Of a DNA stretch of 12,940 nt, positions 1 to 5,386 are shown one piece after another (the first letter of the stretch is position 1; every line of letters starts with the position of its first letter). Source of the DNA: JBOHER01 sp050701115 (lineage in GTDB: Bacteria; Actinomycetota; Actinomycetes; Mycobacteriales; Pseudonocardiaceae); assembly GCA_050701115.1 (NCBI GenBank), contig JBOHER010000157.1, positions 1 through 12,940 on the forward strand, in the 5' to 3' direction. The position numbers and the translations under genes are program-made. The notes beneath the pieces were generated by a model. That model was not told where the DNA came from. It worked only from the letters and a program-made list of their open reading frames with translations, and did no database searches.

Positions 1-386
1 AAAGTCCAGCGACACGCCCCAAGTCGTGTGCCTACACGTTTTCCGGTTCAGGCGACCTCACAGCCCACCTACCAGCGGAAACGTTGTTGATCGAGCCCGA
101 ATATGCCTACGAACTGCGGAAGTCCGGGGCGGTGACAAGCATCGCCGGCCGGTCGCCGAAGACCGGATTGATCAGCTCACATTCACCAGGCCCACGGTGA
201 CCAACGGCGGCCAACTCGGCGTCGAGTGCTGCCGCGAAACTCTCCTACCACAGTGCTCATTCAAAATTCGCGCTATTCACGCAGTGGGTGGTTGCGAATG
301 GTGCGGCTACCTGCAACGACCGCTCGCCCTGGCCGGCGGGCCCTGGAGGACACCGTCGCTGGGTCGGTTCTGAACAGCGCTCACAG
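1..386. other. Gene-poor relic region at left edge
   Basis: No intact gene is convincing here. The stretch is visibly richer in A/T than the rest of the window (for example around 260-285), and its open frames lack the strong G/C third-position bias of the neighbouring genes. The minus strand holds the short PEP-utilising-enzyme relic annotated separately. I found no tRNA-like cloverleaf and no clean intrinsic terminator for the cysteine desulfhydrase gene that ends at 387. Only short G/C-rich self-complementary pieces (around 332-346) could serve. Confidence 0.5.
107..244 (-). pseudogene. Relic of a PEP-utilising enzyme (PEP synthase / rifampicin-phosphotransferase type)
   Basis: Between an in-frame TAG (245-247) and another TAG (107-109), the minus strand encodes 45 residues. 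They read as a coherent protein segment with an amphipathic helix (AAALDAELAAV) followed by GHRGPGECELINPVFGDRP. A GHRGPGE motif followed by 'E-x-L-x-x-P-x-(W/F)-x-x-x-P' is, from my knowledge of the family, characteristic of the region between the ATP-grasp part and the phosphohistidine part of PEP synthase-like and rifampicin phosphotransferase-like proteins. Full-length members are roughly 800-900 residues, so this is a small fragment. A possible start (ATG AGC ACT GTG GTA, minus strand from about 260) lies in a neighbouring frame, and joining it would need a frameshift near 235-240. Stops on both sides, lower GC and no continuation argue for a decayed gene. Assignment to the family is by motif only; the exact enzyme is unknown. 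Confidence 0.5.
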
Positions 387-1460
387 TCAGTCCGAGAACG
401 TGCCGGTCTTCAGGAAACTCTCCAGCCGCTCGCGGTACGGCTCGAGGTCGAGCCCCTGCTCGGCGACCCACCCGTCGTCGTAGTAGGTATGCGCATAGCG
501 CTCGCCCCCGTCACAGACCAGAGTCACCACGCTGCCGGTGCGCCCCTCCGCGAGCATCCGCGAGATCAACTGGAAGGCGCCGTAGAGATTGGTGCCGGTC
601 GAGCCACCTGCCCAGTGACCGGTCCGCTGACGCAGCAGCCGCACGGCGGCGAGCGACCCTGCGTCCGGCACCGGCAGCATCTCGTCGATCACCCGCGGGA
701 TGAACGACGGCTCGACGCGCGGCCTGCCGATCCCCTCGATCCGGGACGACTTGCCCGTGCAATAGTCCATCGCGCCGGTCTGCCAGGCCGGATAGAACGA
801 AGAGTTCTCCGGGTCCACCACCGCGATCCGGGTCCGGTGTCGCCGATAGCGCACATAGCGGCCCAGCGTGGCACTTGTCCCCCCGGTGCCCGCTCCGACC
901 ACGATCCAGGAGGGAATCGGGTGCCGCTCGGCGCGCATCTGCGCGAAGATCGACTCCGCGATGTTGTTGTTGCCGCGCCAATCGGTGGCCCGCTCGGCGT
1001 AGGTGAACTGATCAAGGTAGTGCCCGCCACATGCGGCGGCCAGCCGCTCGGCCTCGCTGTACATGGCCGACGGCGCGTCCACGAAGTGGCAGCGGCCGCC
1101 GTAGAACTCGATCAGTTCGATCTTTTCCCTGCTCGTGCTGCGCGGTACCACGGTGACGAACTCCAGGCCGAGCATCCGCGCGAAGTAGGCCTCCGACACC
1201 GCGGTGGATCCGCTGGACGCCTCGATGATCACCGTTTCCGATCCGATGTCGCCGTTGACCAGTGCGTAGAGGAACAGCGACCGGGCCAGCCGGTGTTTGA
1301 GCGAACCGGTGGGATGCACCGATTCGTCCTTGAGGTAGAGGTCGATGCCCCAGTCGGTGGGCAGCGGGAAGACGTGCAGGTGCGTGTCGGCGCTCCGGTT
1401 GGCATCGGCATCGATGATGCGGACGGCCTCCGACACCCACTCCGGATCGGGCCGTTTCAT
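387..1460 (-). CDS. cds1: PLP-dependent L-cysteine desulfhydrase, Cds1 type (cysteine synthase fold)
   Basis: A 357-residue fold-type II PLP enzyme. PLP lysine is K55 in PTGSLKHR (50-57). The substrate/cofactor loop is ASSGSTAVSE (81-90), the phosphate-binding loop GAGTGGT (189-195), and a C-terminal GGSTGTN (285-291) precedes the CDGGERY segment (316-322). Family members resemble cysteine synthase and cystathionine beta-synthase. The closest match I recognise is M. tuberculosis Rv3684 (Cds1), reported to degrade L-cysteine to hydrogen sulfide, ammonia and pyruvate. The long shared segments THLHVFPLP, HYLDQFTYAERATDWRGNNNIAESIF and RIEGIGRPRVEPSF support orthology rather than CysK/CysM identity. 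It is cytosolic, with no signal or membrane segment. The ATG lies in an ATGA overlap (1457-1460) with the DUF4229 gene, so translation is probably coupled and it is the last gene of an Lrp-headed operon. Substrate assignment is by homology; a synthase activity cannot be excluded. Confidence 0.85.
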   Translation of the reverse strand: MKRPDPEWVSEAVRIIDADANRSADTHLHVFPLPTDWGIDLYLKDESVHPTGSLKHRLARSLFLYALVNGDIGSETVIIEASSGSTAVSEAYFARMLGLEFVTVVPRSTSREKIELIEFYGGRCHFVDAPSAMYSEAERLAAACGGHYLDQFTYAERATDWRGNNNIAESIFAQMRAERHPIPSWIVVGAGTGGTSATLGRYVRYRRHRTRIAVVDPENSSFYPAWQTGAMDYCTGKSSRIEGIGRPRVEPSFIPRVIDEMLPVPDAGSLAAVRLLRQRTGHWAGGSTGTNLYGAFQLISRMLAEGRTGSVVTLVCDGGERYAHTYYDDGWVAEQGLDLEPYRERLESFLKTGTFSD

Positions 1461-1783
1461 GGACGCTCGCGGCCCTCGGTGTCGCCTCGGTCATCCTGGC
1501 CGCGCTCGCCGCGCAGTTCCGCGCGCAGCCGGGCGCGTTCGGCCCTGCGTCGTTCCCCTCGGGCGGCCAGCCCGGCGGTGACCCGCGCGTTGAGCCTCCG
1601 GAACAGCAGCAGGCTCAGCGGCAGCGCGAGCACGATGGCGATCGCCAGCGCCACCAGGAGCGGAACCTTGGCGAGCGTGAGCAGGGCGGTGACCACGGCA
1701 ACGAGCGCGAGCCGAGCCAGCAGGTACAGCGTGAGATCAGCGGCGAACCGGTCCGGCTCGTTGCCAGCGTCGCGTCCACTCAT
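1457..1783 (-). CDS. DUF4229-type small membrane protein
   Basis: A 108-residue protein of unknown function. Residues 1-17 are polar. Two hydrophobic helices follow at about 18-38 and 41-61, separated by a short turn (AKVP), so both ends probably face the cytoplasm. The tail (62-108) is very rich in Arg, Glu and Asp and may be helical or disordered (RRLNARVTAGLAARGERRRAERARL). Length, topology and the basic tail match the actinobacterial DUF4229 family as I know it, but no catalytic motif is visible. Both ends overlap neighbours by ATGA: with the Lrp gene at 1780-1783 and with cds1 at 1457-1460. Co-translation with a cysteine desulfhydrase and an Lrp regulator hints at a role in cysteine or sulfide handling at the membrane, which is inference only. 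Confidence 0.75.
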   Translation of the reverse strand: MSGRDAGNEPDRFAADLTLYLLARLALVAVVTALLTLAKVPLLVALAIAIVLALPLSLLLFRRLNARVTAGLAARGERRRAERARLRAELRGERGQDDRGDTEGRERP

Positions 1784-2247
1784 GAGAACGGCCCGTTGAT
1801 CAGTGCCGTGTTGTTCGGCCTGCCCTCGAACCGGGTGGACAGCACGACCGTGGTGTGCGTCCGAGCGACCTCGGGAATCTTGCGCAGCCTGCCGAGTGCG
1901 AGTTCGAGACCATCCATGGTGGACACCCGGACCTTCACTACGAACGCGTCGTCACCCGCCACCGCGTAACAGCTCTCGACTTCCTCGAGCTCGGCGAGCG
2001 CGTCGGCCACCGCATCGTCCGAGGCCGCGTCGGTGGGCTGGACGCCGACCAGGGCGGTTACATCGAGACCGACCGCGCGAGGATCGACCACCGCGTGATA
2101 GCCGGTGATCACCCCCGCTGCCTCGAGTTTCGCCACGCGTTCGTGTACCGATGACGCGGACAACCCGATGGTTCTGCCCAGTTCGGCATAGGTTGCCCTA
2201 CCGTTACCACGAAGGGCTGCGATGATCTGTCGGTCCAACCGGTCCAC
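1780..2247 (-). CDS. Lrp/AsnC-family transcriptional regulator
   Basis: A 155-residue DNA-binding regulator of the feast/famine type. The N-terminal helix-turn-helix spans about 4-50 (DRQIIAALRGNGRATYAELG, then the recognition-helix region GLSASSVHERVAKLEAAGVI). The C-terminal RAM ligand-binding/oligomerisation domain spans about 63-140. These proteins bind amino acids and assemble as dimers to octamers around DNA. The start is GTG at 2247, preceded four bases earlier by GGAG; no better in-frame start is seen just upstream. A weak -10 candidate TAGGCT (minus strand, 2274-2279) lies in the intergenic region. It is the first gene of a three-gene coupled operon ending in a cysteine desulfhydrase, so I infer a cysteine-responsive, probably autoregulating switch. 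The enterobacterial Lrp-family regulator DecR, which controls cysteine detoxification, is a functional parallel but not a demonstrated ortholog. Confidence 0.88.
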   Translation of the reverse strand: MDRLDRQIIAALRGNGRATYAELGRTIGLSASSVHERVAKLEAAGVITGYHAVVDPRAVGLDVTALVGVQPTDAASDDAVADALAELEEVESCYAVAGDDAFVVKVRVSTMDGLELALGRLRKIPEVARTHTTVVLSTRFEGRPNNTALINGPFS

Positions 2248-2361
2248 GATGCTCCATTCAACACTCGGGGCCCAGCCTAAGTCGTGCGAGCAGTCACAGC
2301 CGATTGAGGGGACCTCGCCCGATTCATGCTCTTACCTCCCCTTTACTGTGAGCCAACCGTT

Positions 2362-2371
2362 CGAGTACTCG
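2362..2371. promoter_or_regulatory. 10-bp perfect palindrome, possible operator
   Basis: CGAGTACTCG equals its own reverse complement. It lies about 115 bases from each flanking start codon in the Lrp/bldC divergent region. Lrp-family proteins often recognise short degenerate palindromes, so it is a candidate operator, but a palindrome this short can occur by chance in 13 kb. Confidence 0.25.
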
Positions 2372-2464
2372 TCGGGCGAGATGACACGATTGCGACGTAA
2401 TGGTTCGGTGCCAATGCGTTGGGTATATCCCATCCTCGGCAGCGGGCACAGCAGCGAAAGTCGT

Positions 2465-2471
2465 AAGGAGG
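2465..2471 (+). promoter_or_regulatory. Strong ribosome binding site of bldC
   Basis: AAGGAGG sits six bases before the ATG at 2478. It is a near-perfect Shine-Dalgarno sequence and fixes the bldC start, ruling out the longer open frame that extends upstream to 2400. Confidence 0.9.
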
Positions 2472-2477
2472 CAAAGG

Positions 2478-2690
2478 ATGACCGCAACAGTGCCTCAGTC
2501 GGGGGGCCGCCTGCTCACCCCTGGCGAAGTGGCAGCGCTTTTCCGGGTCGACCCGAAGACCGTAACGCGATGGGCGGCCGCGGGCCGCATCGGTTCGATC
2601 CGCACCCCTGGGGGTCACCGCAGGTTCCGCGAGGCCGAGGTCAATGACCTGCTCGCCAAGCTGACCACCGAAGCCGTCGATTTCGAGTAG
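2478..2690 (+). CDS. bldC: BldC, developmental MerR-like DNA-binding regulator
   Basis: A 70-residue protein almost entirely made of a winged helix-turn-helix of the BldC/MerR type. LLTPGEVAALFRVDPKTVTRW (12-32) forms the helix-turn-helix, and RTPGGHRRFREAEVNDLL (42-59) the wing and following helix. In Streptomyces, BldC binds DNA as cooperative head-to-tail oligomers and delays entry into development. The core here matches it closely, and the length fits the family (about 68). No ligand-binding domain is present, as usual. The start is the ATG at 2478 with AAGGAGG six bases upstream; the frame upstream of it is not supported. It is divergent from the Lrp-headed operon and is followed after 94 bases by a small membrane protein gene on the same strand. 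Conservation in non-sporulating relatives suggests broader roles than sporulation. Confidence 0.93.
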   Translation: MTATVPQSGGRLLTPGEVAALFRVDPKTVTRWAAAGRIGSIRTPGGHRRFREAEVNDLLAKLTTEAVDFE

Positions 2691-2735
2691 GACGCCGTTT
2701 CGCACCCAACCCTCCCTGTGTCACCGCACTGGGGT

Positions 2736-2741
2736 TAGTCT
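2736..2741 (+). promoter_or_regulatory. Possible -10 element before the 60-residue membrane protein gene
   Basis: TAGTCT fits the actinobacterial TAnnnT pattern and lies 44 bases before the ATG at 2785, so the gene may have its own promoter after bldC. No clear -35 hexamer is visible at 16-18 bases upstream. Confidence 0.25.
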
Positions 2742-2784
2742 CGAAGGAAGAACCCTCTACGCGGCACAGCGGGAAGGAACGAGC

Positions 2785-2967
2785 ATGCACTATCTGCTCG
2801 CGGCGGTCGGAGCGATCACCGTTGCCGTGCTCTTGTGGCGGGCATTCGGCGCCGAGCGCGTCGGAGTACCCGCCCGCAAGGCACCGGTCGCTCCGGACGA
2901 CGACCCAGATTTCCTGCGCAAGCTCAGTGAGCAGCAGCGCAAGAAGCGCGATGAGAATGAGGCCTAG
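2785..2967 (+). CDS. Small single-pass membrane protein, unknown function
   Basis: A 60-residue protein not recognised beyond general resemblance to short actinobacterial hypothetical proteins. Residues 3-22 form one hydrophobic segment (YLLAAVGAITVAVLLWRAF). A short linker with Pro and Ala follows, then an acidic patch (DDDPDF, 38-43) and a highly charged C-terminal helix (RKLSEQQRKKRDENEA). The positive charge after the helix suggests a cytoplasmic C-terminus. The start is well supported: GGAAGGA at 2772-2778 sits six bases before the ATG. The stop codon lies inside the left arm of a strong hairpin that probably terminates this transcript. It follows bldC by 94 bases and could be co-transcribed or use its own promoter. 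Function is unknown. Confidence 0.8.
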   Translation: MHYLLAAVGAITVAVLLWRAFGAERVGVPARKAPVAPDDDPDFLRKLSEQQRKKRDENEA

Positions 2968-2986
2968 CGCCCGCGTTAGGCCTCAT
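2957..2986. terminator. Strong hairpin overlapping the stop codon, convergent terminator
   Basis: ATGAGGCCTA (2957-2966) and TAGGCCTCAT (2977-2986) are perfect 10-bp inverted arms. The inner bases add a G-U, a C-G and a G-C pair, leaving a 4-base loop. The stop codon of the 60-residue protein (2965-2967) is embedded in the left arm. There is no U-tract, which is common for actinobacterial terminators. It lies between convergent genes and may stop transcription from either side. Confidence 0.65.
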
Positions 2987-2987
2987 C

Positions 2988-3011
2988 GCACGCGGCTGGC
3001 CTGCCGCGTGC
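2988..3011. terminator. Second perfect hairpin between convergent genes
   Basis: GCACGCGGC (2988-2996) and GCCGCGTGC (3003-3011) form a perfect 9-bp stem with a 6-base loop, starting two bases after the first hairpin. No U-tract follows. It is well placed to end transcripts of the MinD-like gene arriving from the other strand. The right arm recurs one heptamer later (3010-3018) and almost again at 3017-3025, so alternative stems are possible. Confidence 0.5.
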
Positions 3012-3022
3012 CGCGTGCCGCG
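3002..3022. repeat. Three tandem TGCCGCG heptamers
   Basis: TGCCGCG occurs at 3002-3008, 3009-3015 and 3016-3022 without interruption and is followed by TG and then the TAA stop of the MinD-like gene (3025-3027, minus strand). It overlaps the right arm of the second hairpin. The copies probably arose by replication slippage. Confidence 0.85.
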
Positions 3023-3024
3023 TG

Positions 3025-4377
3025 TTAGTTCCGCGGGAATGCGTCGGCCATCGTGGCCGCCAGATCGAGCAACGCCAATCGGGTTCCGGCATGCAGCCGG
3101 TCCAACTCGATCTCGGCGCCCTCTTCCAGGTGCGGGTCGAACGGGATCCGGCACACCGCACGGGTACGTGCCCCGAAATGCGCCTCCAGCTTGTCCAGGT
3201 CCACCGAGCTCATCTTCGGCCGCACCGAGTTGATCACCGCCACGGACCGCTTGACCAGCCCCCCGTAGCCGTGTGCGTCCAGCCAGTCCAGCGTGGCCGA
3301 CGCGCTACGCGCACCATCGACCGAACCGGACGACACGATCACCAGCGAATCGGCGATGTCCAGGACACCCTTCATCGCCGAGTGCATCAAACCGGTCCCA
3401 CAGTCGGTCAGCACGATGTTGTAGAAGTGCTCGAGCAGGTCCACCGTGCGCCGGTAGTCCTGCTCGGAGAACGCCTCGGACACCGCTGGGTCCTGCTCAC
3501 TGGCCAGGATCTCCAGCCTGCTCGATCCCTGGGAGGTATAGGACCGGATATCGCTGTATCTGGTGATCCGATCGGCGTCACGCAGCAGATGCCGCACGGT
3601 CGCGGTGGTCTCCATCGGGATCTTCTGCGACAGGGTGCCACGGTCCGGGTTGGCGTCCACCGCCACCACCCGGTCACCCCGCAGTGACGCGAAAGTCGCG
3701 CCGAGGGTGGTCGTTGTGGTGGTCTTGCCAACCCCGCCCTTCAGGCTCAGCATGGCGATCTTGTAGCAGCCACGCAATGGCTGGTTCACCCGCGTGATCA
3801 GCTCCCGGCGCTTGCGGTCGGCCGGGCTTTCGCCGGGGTTGATCAAGCGCCCGCTGGCGACGTACACCGCCTTGCGCCATCCGGCCTGCGGACGTCGCCT
3901 TGCCGGTTTGATCAAATGCGCTGAGGTCAGGTCGTCGCCGCCGGCCAGCGCGTGCCTGCTGTGCCTCGGGTGGTGGCCCGGTAGTGCAGGCTGTGCTGGG
4001 TACGGGGCCAGCGGCGGCAGCGCCTGCTGGTGCTGGTCGTAGGGGGCGGGCGGATAGTACTGCGGGATCGGACCGGACTGGTGCGGGTCCCGGTAGTGAC
4101 CCGGGTAGGCGGGATCCCCCGGCGGCACCACCGGCGGCACCTCATGCTTACCGACCGGGTTGGGCTGGAAGTGCACGGTCTGCGCGGGTTGCCCGGAGAC
4201 GGCGGGATGCTCGGTCGAATCGGTGCGCTGTTCCGCCGCATCGGAATCCTCGGGCGACGAGGCGTGCCCCGGCGTCACCTCGTGGTTCGGCTCGATCACT
4301 GGTGCGGTCCTCCGGGTTGATGCATCAACGCCAACATCACCAATGACGGTAGCCGTGGTGGTCACTGATTGCGACAT
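3025..4377 (-). CDS. EspI-like MinD/ParA-family ATPase with proline-rich N-terminus
   Basis: A 450-residue P-loop ATPase. Residues 1-70 are polar and Thr/Ser/Asp-rich. Residues 71-140 are rich in Pro, Tyr, His and Gln and look disordered. A basic linker (RRRPQAGWRKAVYVASGRLINPGESPADRKRRELI, about 160-194) leads to the ATPase core: deviant Walker A LKGGVGKTTTT (212-222, signature lysines K213 and K218), switch I VDANPDRGTL (240-249) and Walker B IVLTDCGTGL (321-330). This order matches the MinD-like ATPases associated with type VII secretion such as mycobacterial EspI, but no ESX genes are in the window. The ATG at 4377, 19 bases after ccsB, has no visible ribosome binding site. A GTG at 4299 (codon 27) has GGAGG nine bases upstream and is an attractive alternative, giving 424 residues. 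It is the last gene of the heme/cytochrome run and is closed by the hairpins near 2957-3011. Its partner is unknown. Confidence 0.82.
   Translation of the reverse strand: MSQSVTTTATVIGDVGVDASTRRTAPVIEPNHEVTPGHASSPEDSDAAEQRTDSTEHPAVSGQPAQTVHFQPNPVGKHEVPPVVPPGDPAYPGHYRDPHQSGPIPQYYPPAPYDQHQQALPPLAPYPAQPALPGHHPRHSRHALAGGDDLTSAHLIKPARRRPQAGWRKAVYVASGRLINPGESPADRKRRELITRVNQPLRGCYKIAMLSLKGGVGKTTTTTTLGATFASLRGDRVVAVDANPDRGTLSQKIPMETTATVRHLLRDADRITRYSDIRSYTSQGSSRLEILASEQDPAVSEAFSEQDYRRTVDLLEHFYNIVLTDCGTGLMHSAMKGVLDIADSLVIVSSGSVDGARSASATLDWLDAHGYGGLVKRSVAVINSVRPKMSSVDLDKLEAHFGARTRAVCRIPFDPHLEEGAEIELDRLHAGTRLALLDLAATMADAFPRN
4309..4313 (-). promoter_or_regulatory. Ribosome binding site supporting an alternative start at 4299
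   Basis: On the minus strand GGAGG is followed after nine bases by an in-frame GTG (4297-4299). The upstream ATG at 4377 lacks a comparable site. This suggests that the MinD-like protein may begin at codon 27. Confidence 0.45.
4316..4329. promoter_or_regulatory. Perfect 14-bp palindrome GTTGATGCATCAAC
   Basis: The sequence is identical to its reverse complement over 14 bases. It lies immediately upstream of the GGAGG that would serve the alternative GTG start of the MinD-like gene, and inside the coding sequence if the ATG at 4377 is used. If the shorter start is right, it falls in a 97-base leader between ccsB and this gene and would be a natural operator for a dimeric regulator. Confidence 0.4.
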
Positions 4378-4396
4378 CGGCCGCGCGCGGAATCCG

Positions 4397-5386
4397 TTAG
4401 CCGACGCCCGCGTACGAGTGCAAGCCGGTGGTCACCAGGTTGATGAAGAACAGGTTGAACACGGTGAGCGCGAACCCGATCACGTTGATCACCGCGGCCC
4501 GGTCGCCGCGCCAGCCTGCCGTCGCCCGCGAGTGCAGGTAGGCGGCGTAAACCACCCAGGCGATGAACGCCACCGTCTCCTTGGGGTCCCAGCCCCAGAA
4601 CCGGCCCCAGGCCGCTTCCGCCCAGACCGCGCCACACAAAACGCCGAAGGTGAACACCGGGAACGCCAGCACCGTCGTGCGGTAGGCGATCCGGTCCAGC
4701 ACGTCACGTGCGGGTAGGCGCCCCGCGAGCCCGGCGAAGCGGTTCGGGTTGCGCTCATGCGCCGAGCGCATCAGGTACAGCACGCTGGCCACCCCTGGCA
4801 CCAGGAAGACCCCGGAAGATGTCGCCGCCGCGGACACGTGGATGACCAGCCAGTAGGACTGCAGCGCGGGCTGGACCGGTGCGGCAGTGGTGTACAGCAT
4901 CGTGCCGCCGATGAAGAGCAGGATCACGATCGGCAGCAGCACGAAGGCGGACAGGTGCCTGACCGGGTTCGTGCGAAGCACCACCAGCCAGGTCACCACG
5001 GCGATGAAGCAGACCGCCATGTTGTACTCGTACATGTTGCCCCACGGCACCCGCTCGGCGGCCAACCCGCGCAGCACCAATGCGGACAGGTGCAGGAGCG
5101 CGCCGCACACCGTGAGCGCCACACCCATGCGGCCGAACCGCTCAGCCCGGCCCCGGGACGTCCCCAATGTTGCATTGGGGACGTTGGACGTCCTCAATGT
5201 GGCATTGGGGGCATCTCCTGCGGGCACCAGTTCCCTGGCCTGCTGCCGGGATTGCTCGGCGGCCTGCCGCCCGCGCTTGCCGAAGGACTGCTCGACCAGG
5301 AAGAAGATCATCGCGAGCAGGTAGATCGCGGCGGCGGTGGTGTATGACCAGTCGCTGAACTGCGACAGCTCCTCGTTCACCGGCAT
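4397..5386 (-). CDS. ccsB: Cytochrome c biogenesis protein CcsB/CcsA (System II heme handling)
   Basis: A 329-residue polytopic membrane protein. With ResB it forms the System II synthase that carries heme out of the cytoplasm and ligates it to apocytochrome c. The heme-binding tryptophan-rich motif is WGRFWGWDPKET (260-271), and candidate heme-ligand histidines are H183 (VIHVSAA), H285 (YLHSR) and H323 (GLHSYAG). Hydrophobic helices are at about 17-31, 86-108, 122-137, 146-165, 178-205, 236-257, 271-284 and 297-318. A short loop WGNMYEY (115-121), usual in the family, is present. The loop after the first helix (about 35-85) is charged and contains an in-frame repeat, APNATLRTSN/VPNATLGTSR (59-78), annotated separately. 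The ATG overlaps the resB stop by one base (TGATG), so the two are coupled. Identification is firm. Confidence 0.94.
   Translation of the reverse strand: MPVNEELSQFSDWSYTTAAAIYLLAMIFFLVEQSFGKRGRQAAEQSRQQARELVPAGDAPNATLRTSNVPNATLGTSRGRAERFGRMGVALTVCGALLHLSALVLRGLAAERVPWGNMYEYNMAVCFIAVVTWLVVLRTNPVRHLSAFVLLPIVILLFIGGTMLYTTAAPVQPALQSYWLVIHVSAAATSSGVFLVPGVASVLYLMRSAHERNPNRFAGLAGRLPARDVLDRIAYRTTVLAFPVFTFGVLCGAVWAEAAWGRFWGWDPKETVAFIAWVVYAAYLHSRATAGWRGDRAAVINVIGFALTVFNLFFINLVTTGLHSYAGVG
5158..5215. repeat. Tandem 30-bp palindromic repeat inserted in frame in ccsB
   Basis: Two 23-base copies start at 5158 and 5188 (period 30) and match at 21 of 23 positions. The first is a hairpin: ACGTCCCCAATG (5158-5169) pairs perfectly with CATTGGGGACGT (5173-5184) around a 3-base loop. 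The second (5187-5199 with 5203-5215) pairs at 10 of 13. Because 30 bases equal ten codons, the repeat stays in frame and encodes two decapeptides with the core PNATL. It sits in a hydrophilic loop of CcsB where extra residues should be tolerated. From memory, PNAT(L/F)GTS-type inserts recur in Pseudonocardiaceae proteins; I cannot check that here. Confidence 0.85.

Larger units (their letters stand above)
2248..2477. promoter_or_regulatory. Divergent intergenic region between the Lrp gene and bldC
   Basis: These 230 bases separate two divergently transcribed regulator genes and must hold both promoters. A perfect 10-bp palindrome, CGAGTACTCG, lies at 2362-2371. A looser CCAA-N4-TTGG dyad sits at 2411-2422. 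A TTGCGA hexamer at 2390-2395 could be a -35 for bldC, but no good TAnnnT follows at the right spacing. A TAGGCT hexamer on the minus strand (2274-2279) could be the -10 for the Lrp gene. The Lrp-family regulator may bind here and affect both sides; that is inference. Confidence 0.4.

Noticed and set aside
3..200. Plus-strand open frame from the window edge (65 codons, ending TGA at 198-200) that could be the end of a gene
   Set aside because: Third-position G/C is weak compared with real genes here, no family is recognised, and it lies over the minus-strand relic with the GHRGPGE motif, so it is probably a shadow.
300..386. Intrinsic terminator after cds1
   Set aside because: Only short G/C-rich dyads such as GGCC-N4-GGCC and a GCCCTGG direct repeat are present; no convincing long stem.
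288..1799. Long plus-strand open frame of about 500 codons
   Set aside because: It is antisense to cds1 and the DUF4229 gene, is rich in Arg/Pro/His/Gly as expected of a high-GC shadow, and has no recognisable domain.
2400..2477. Longer bldC open frame starting at 2400
   Set aside because: AAGGAGG at 2465-2471 directs initiation to 2478 and BldC proteins start there.
5158..5215. CRISPR-like repeat array
   Set aside because: Only two units, no unique spacers of proper length, and the repeat is in frame inside ccsB.
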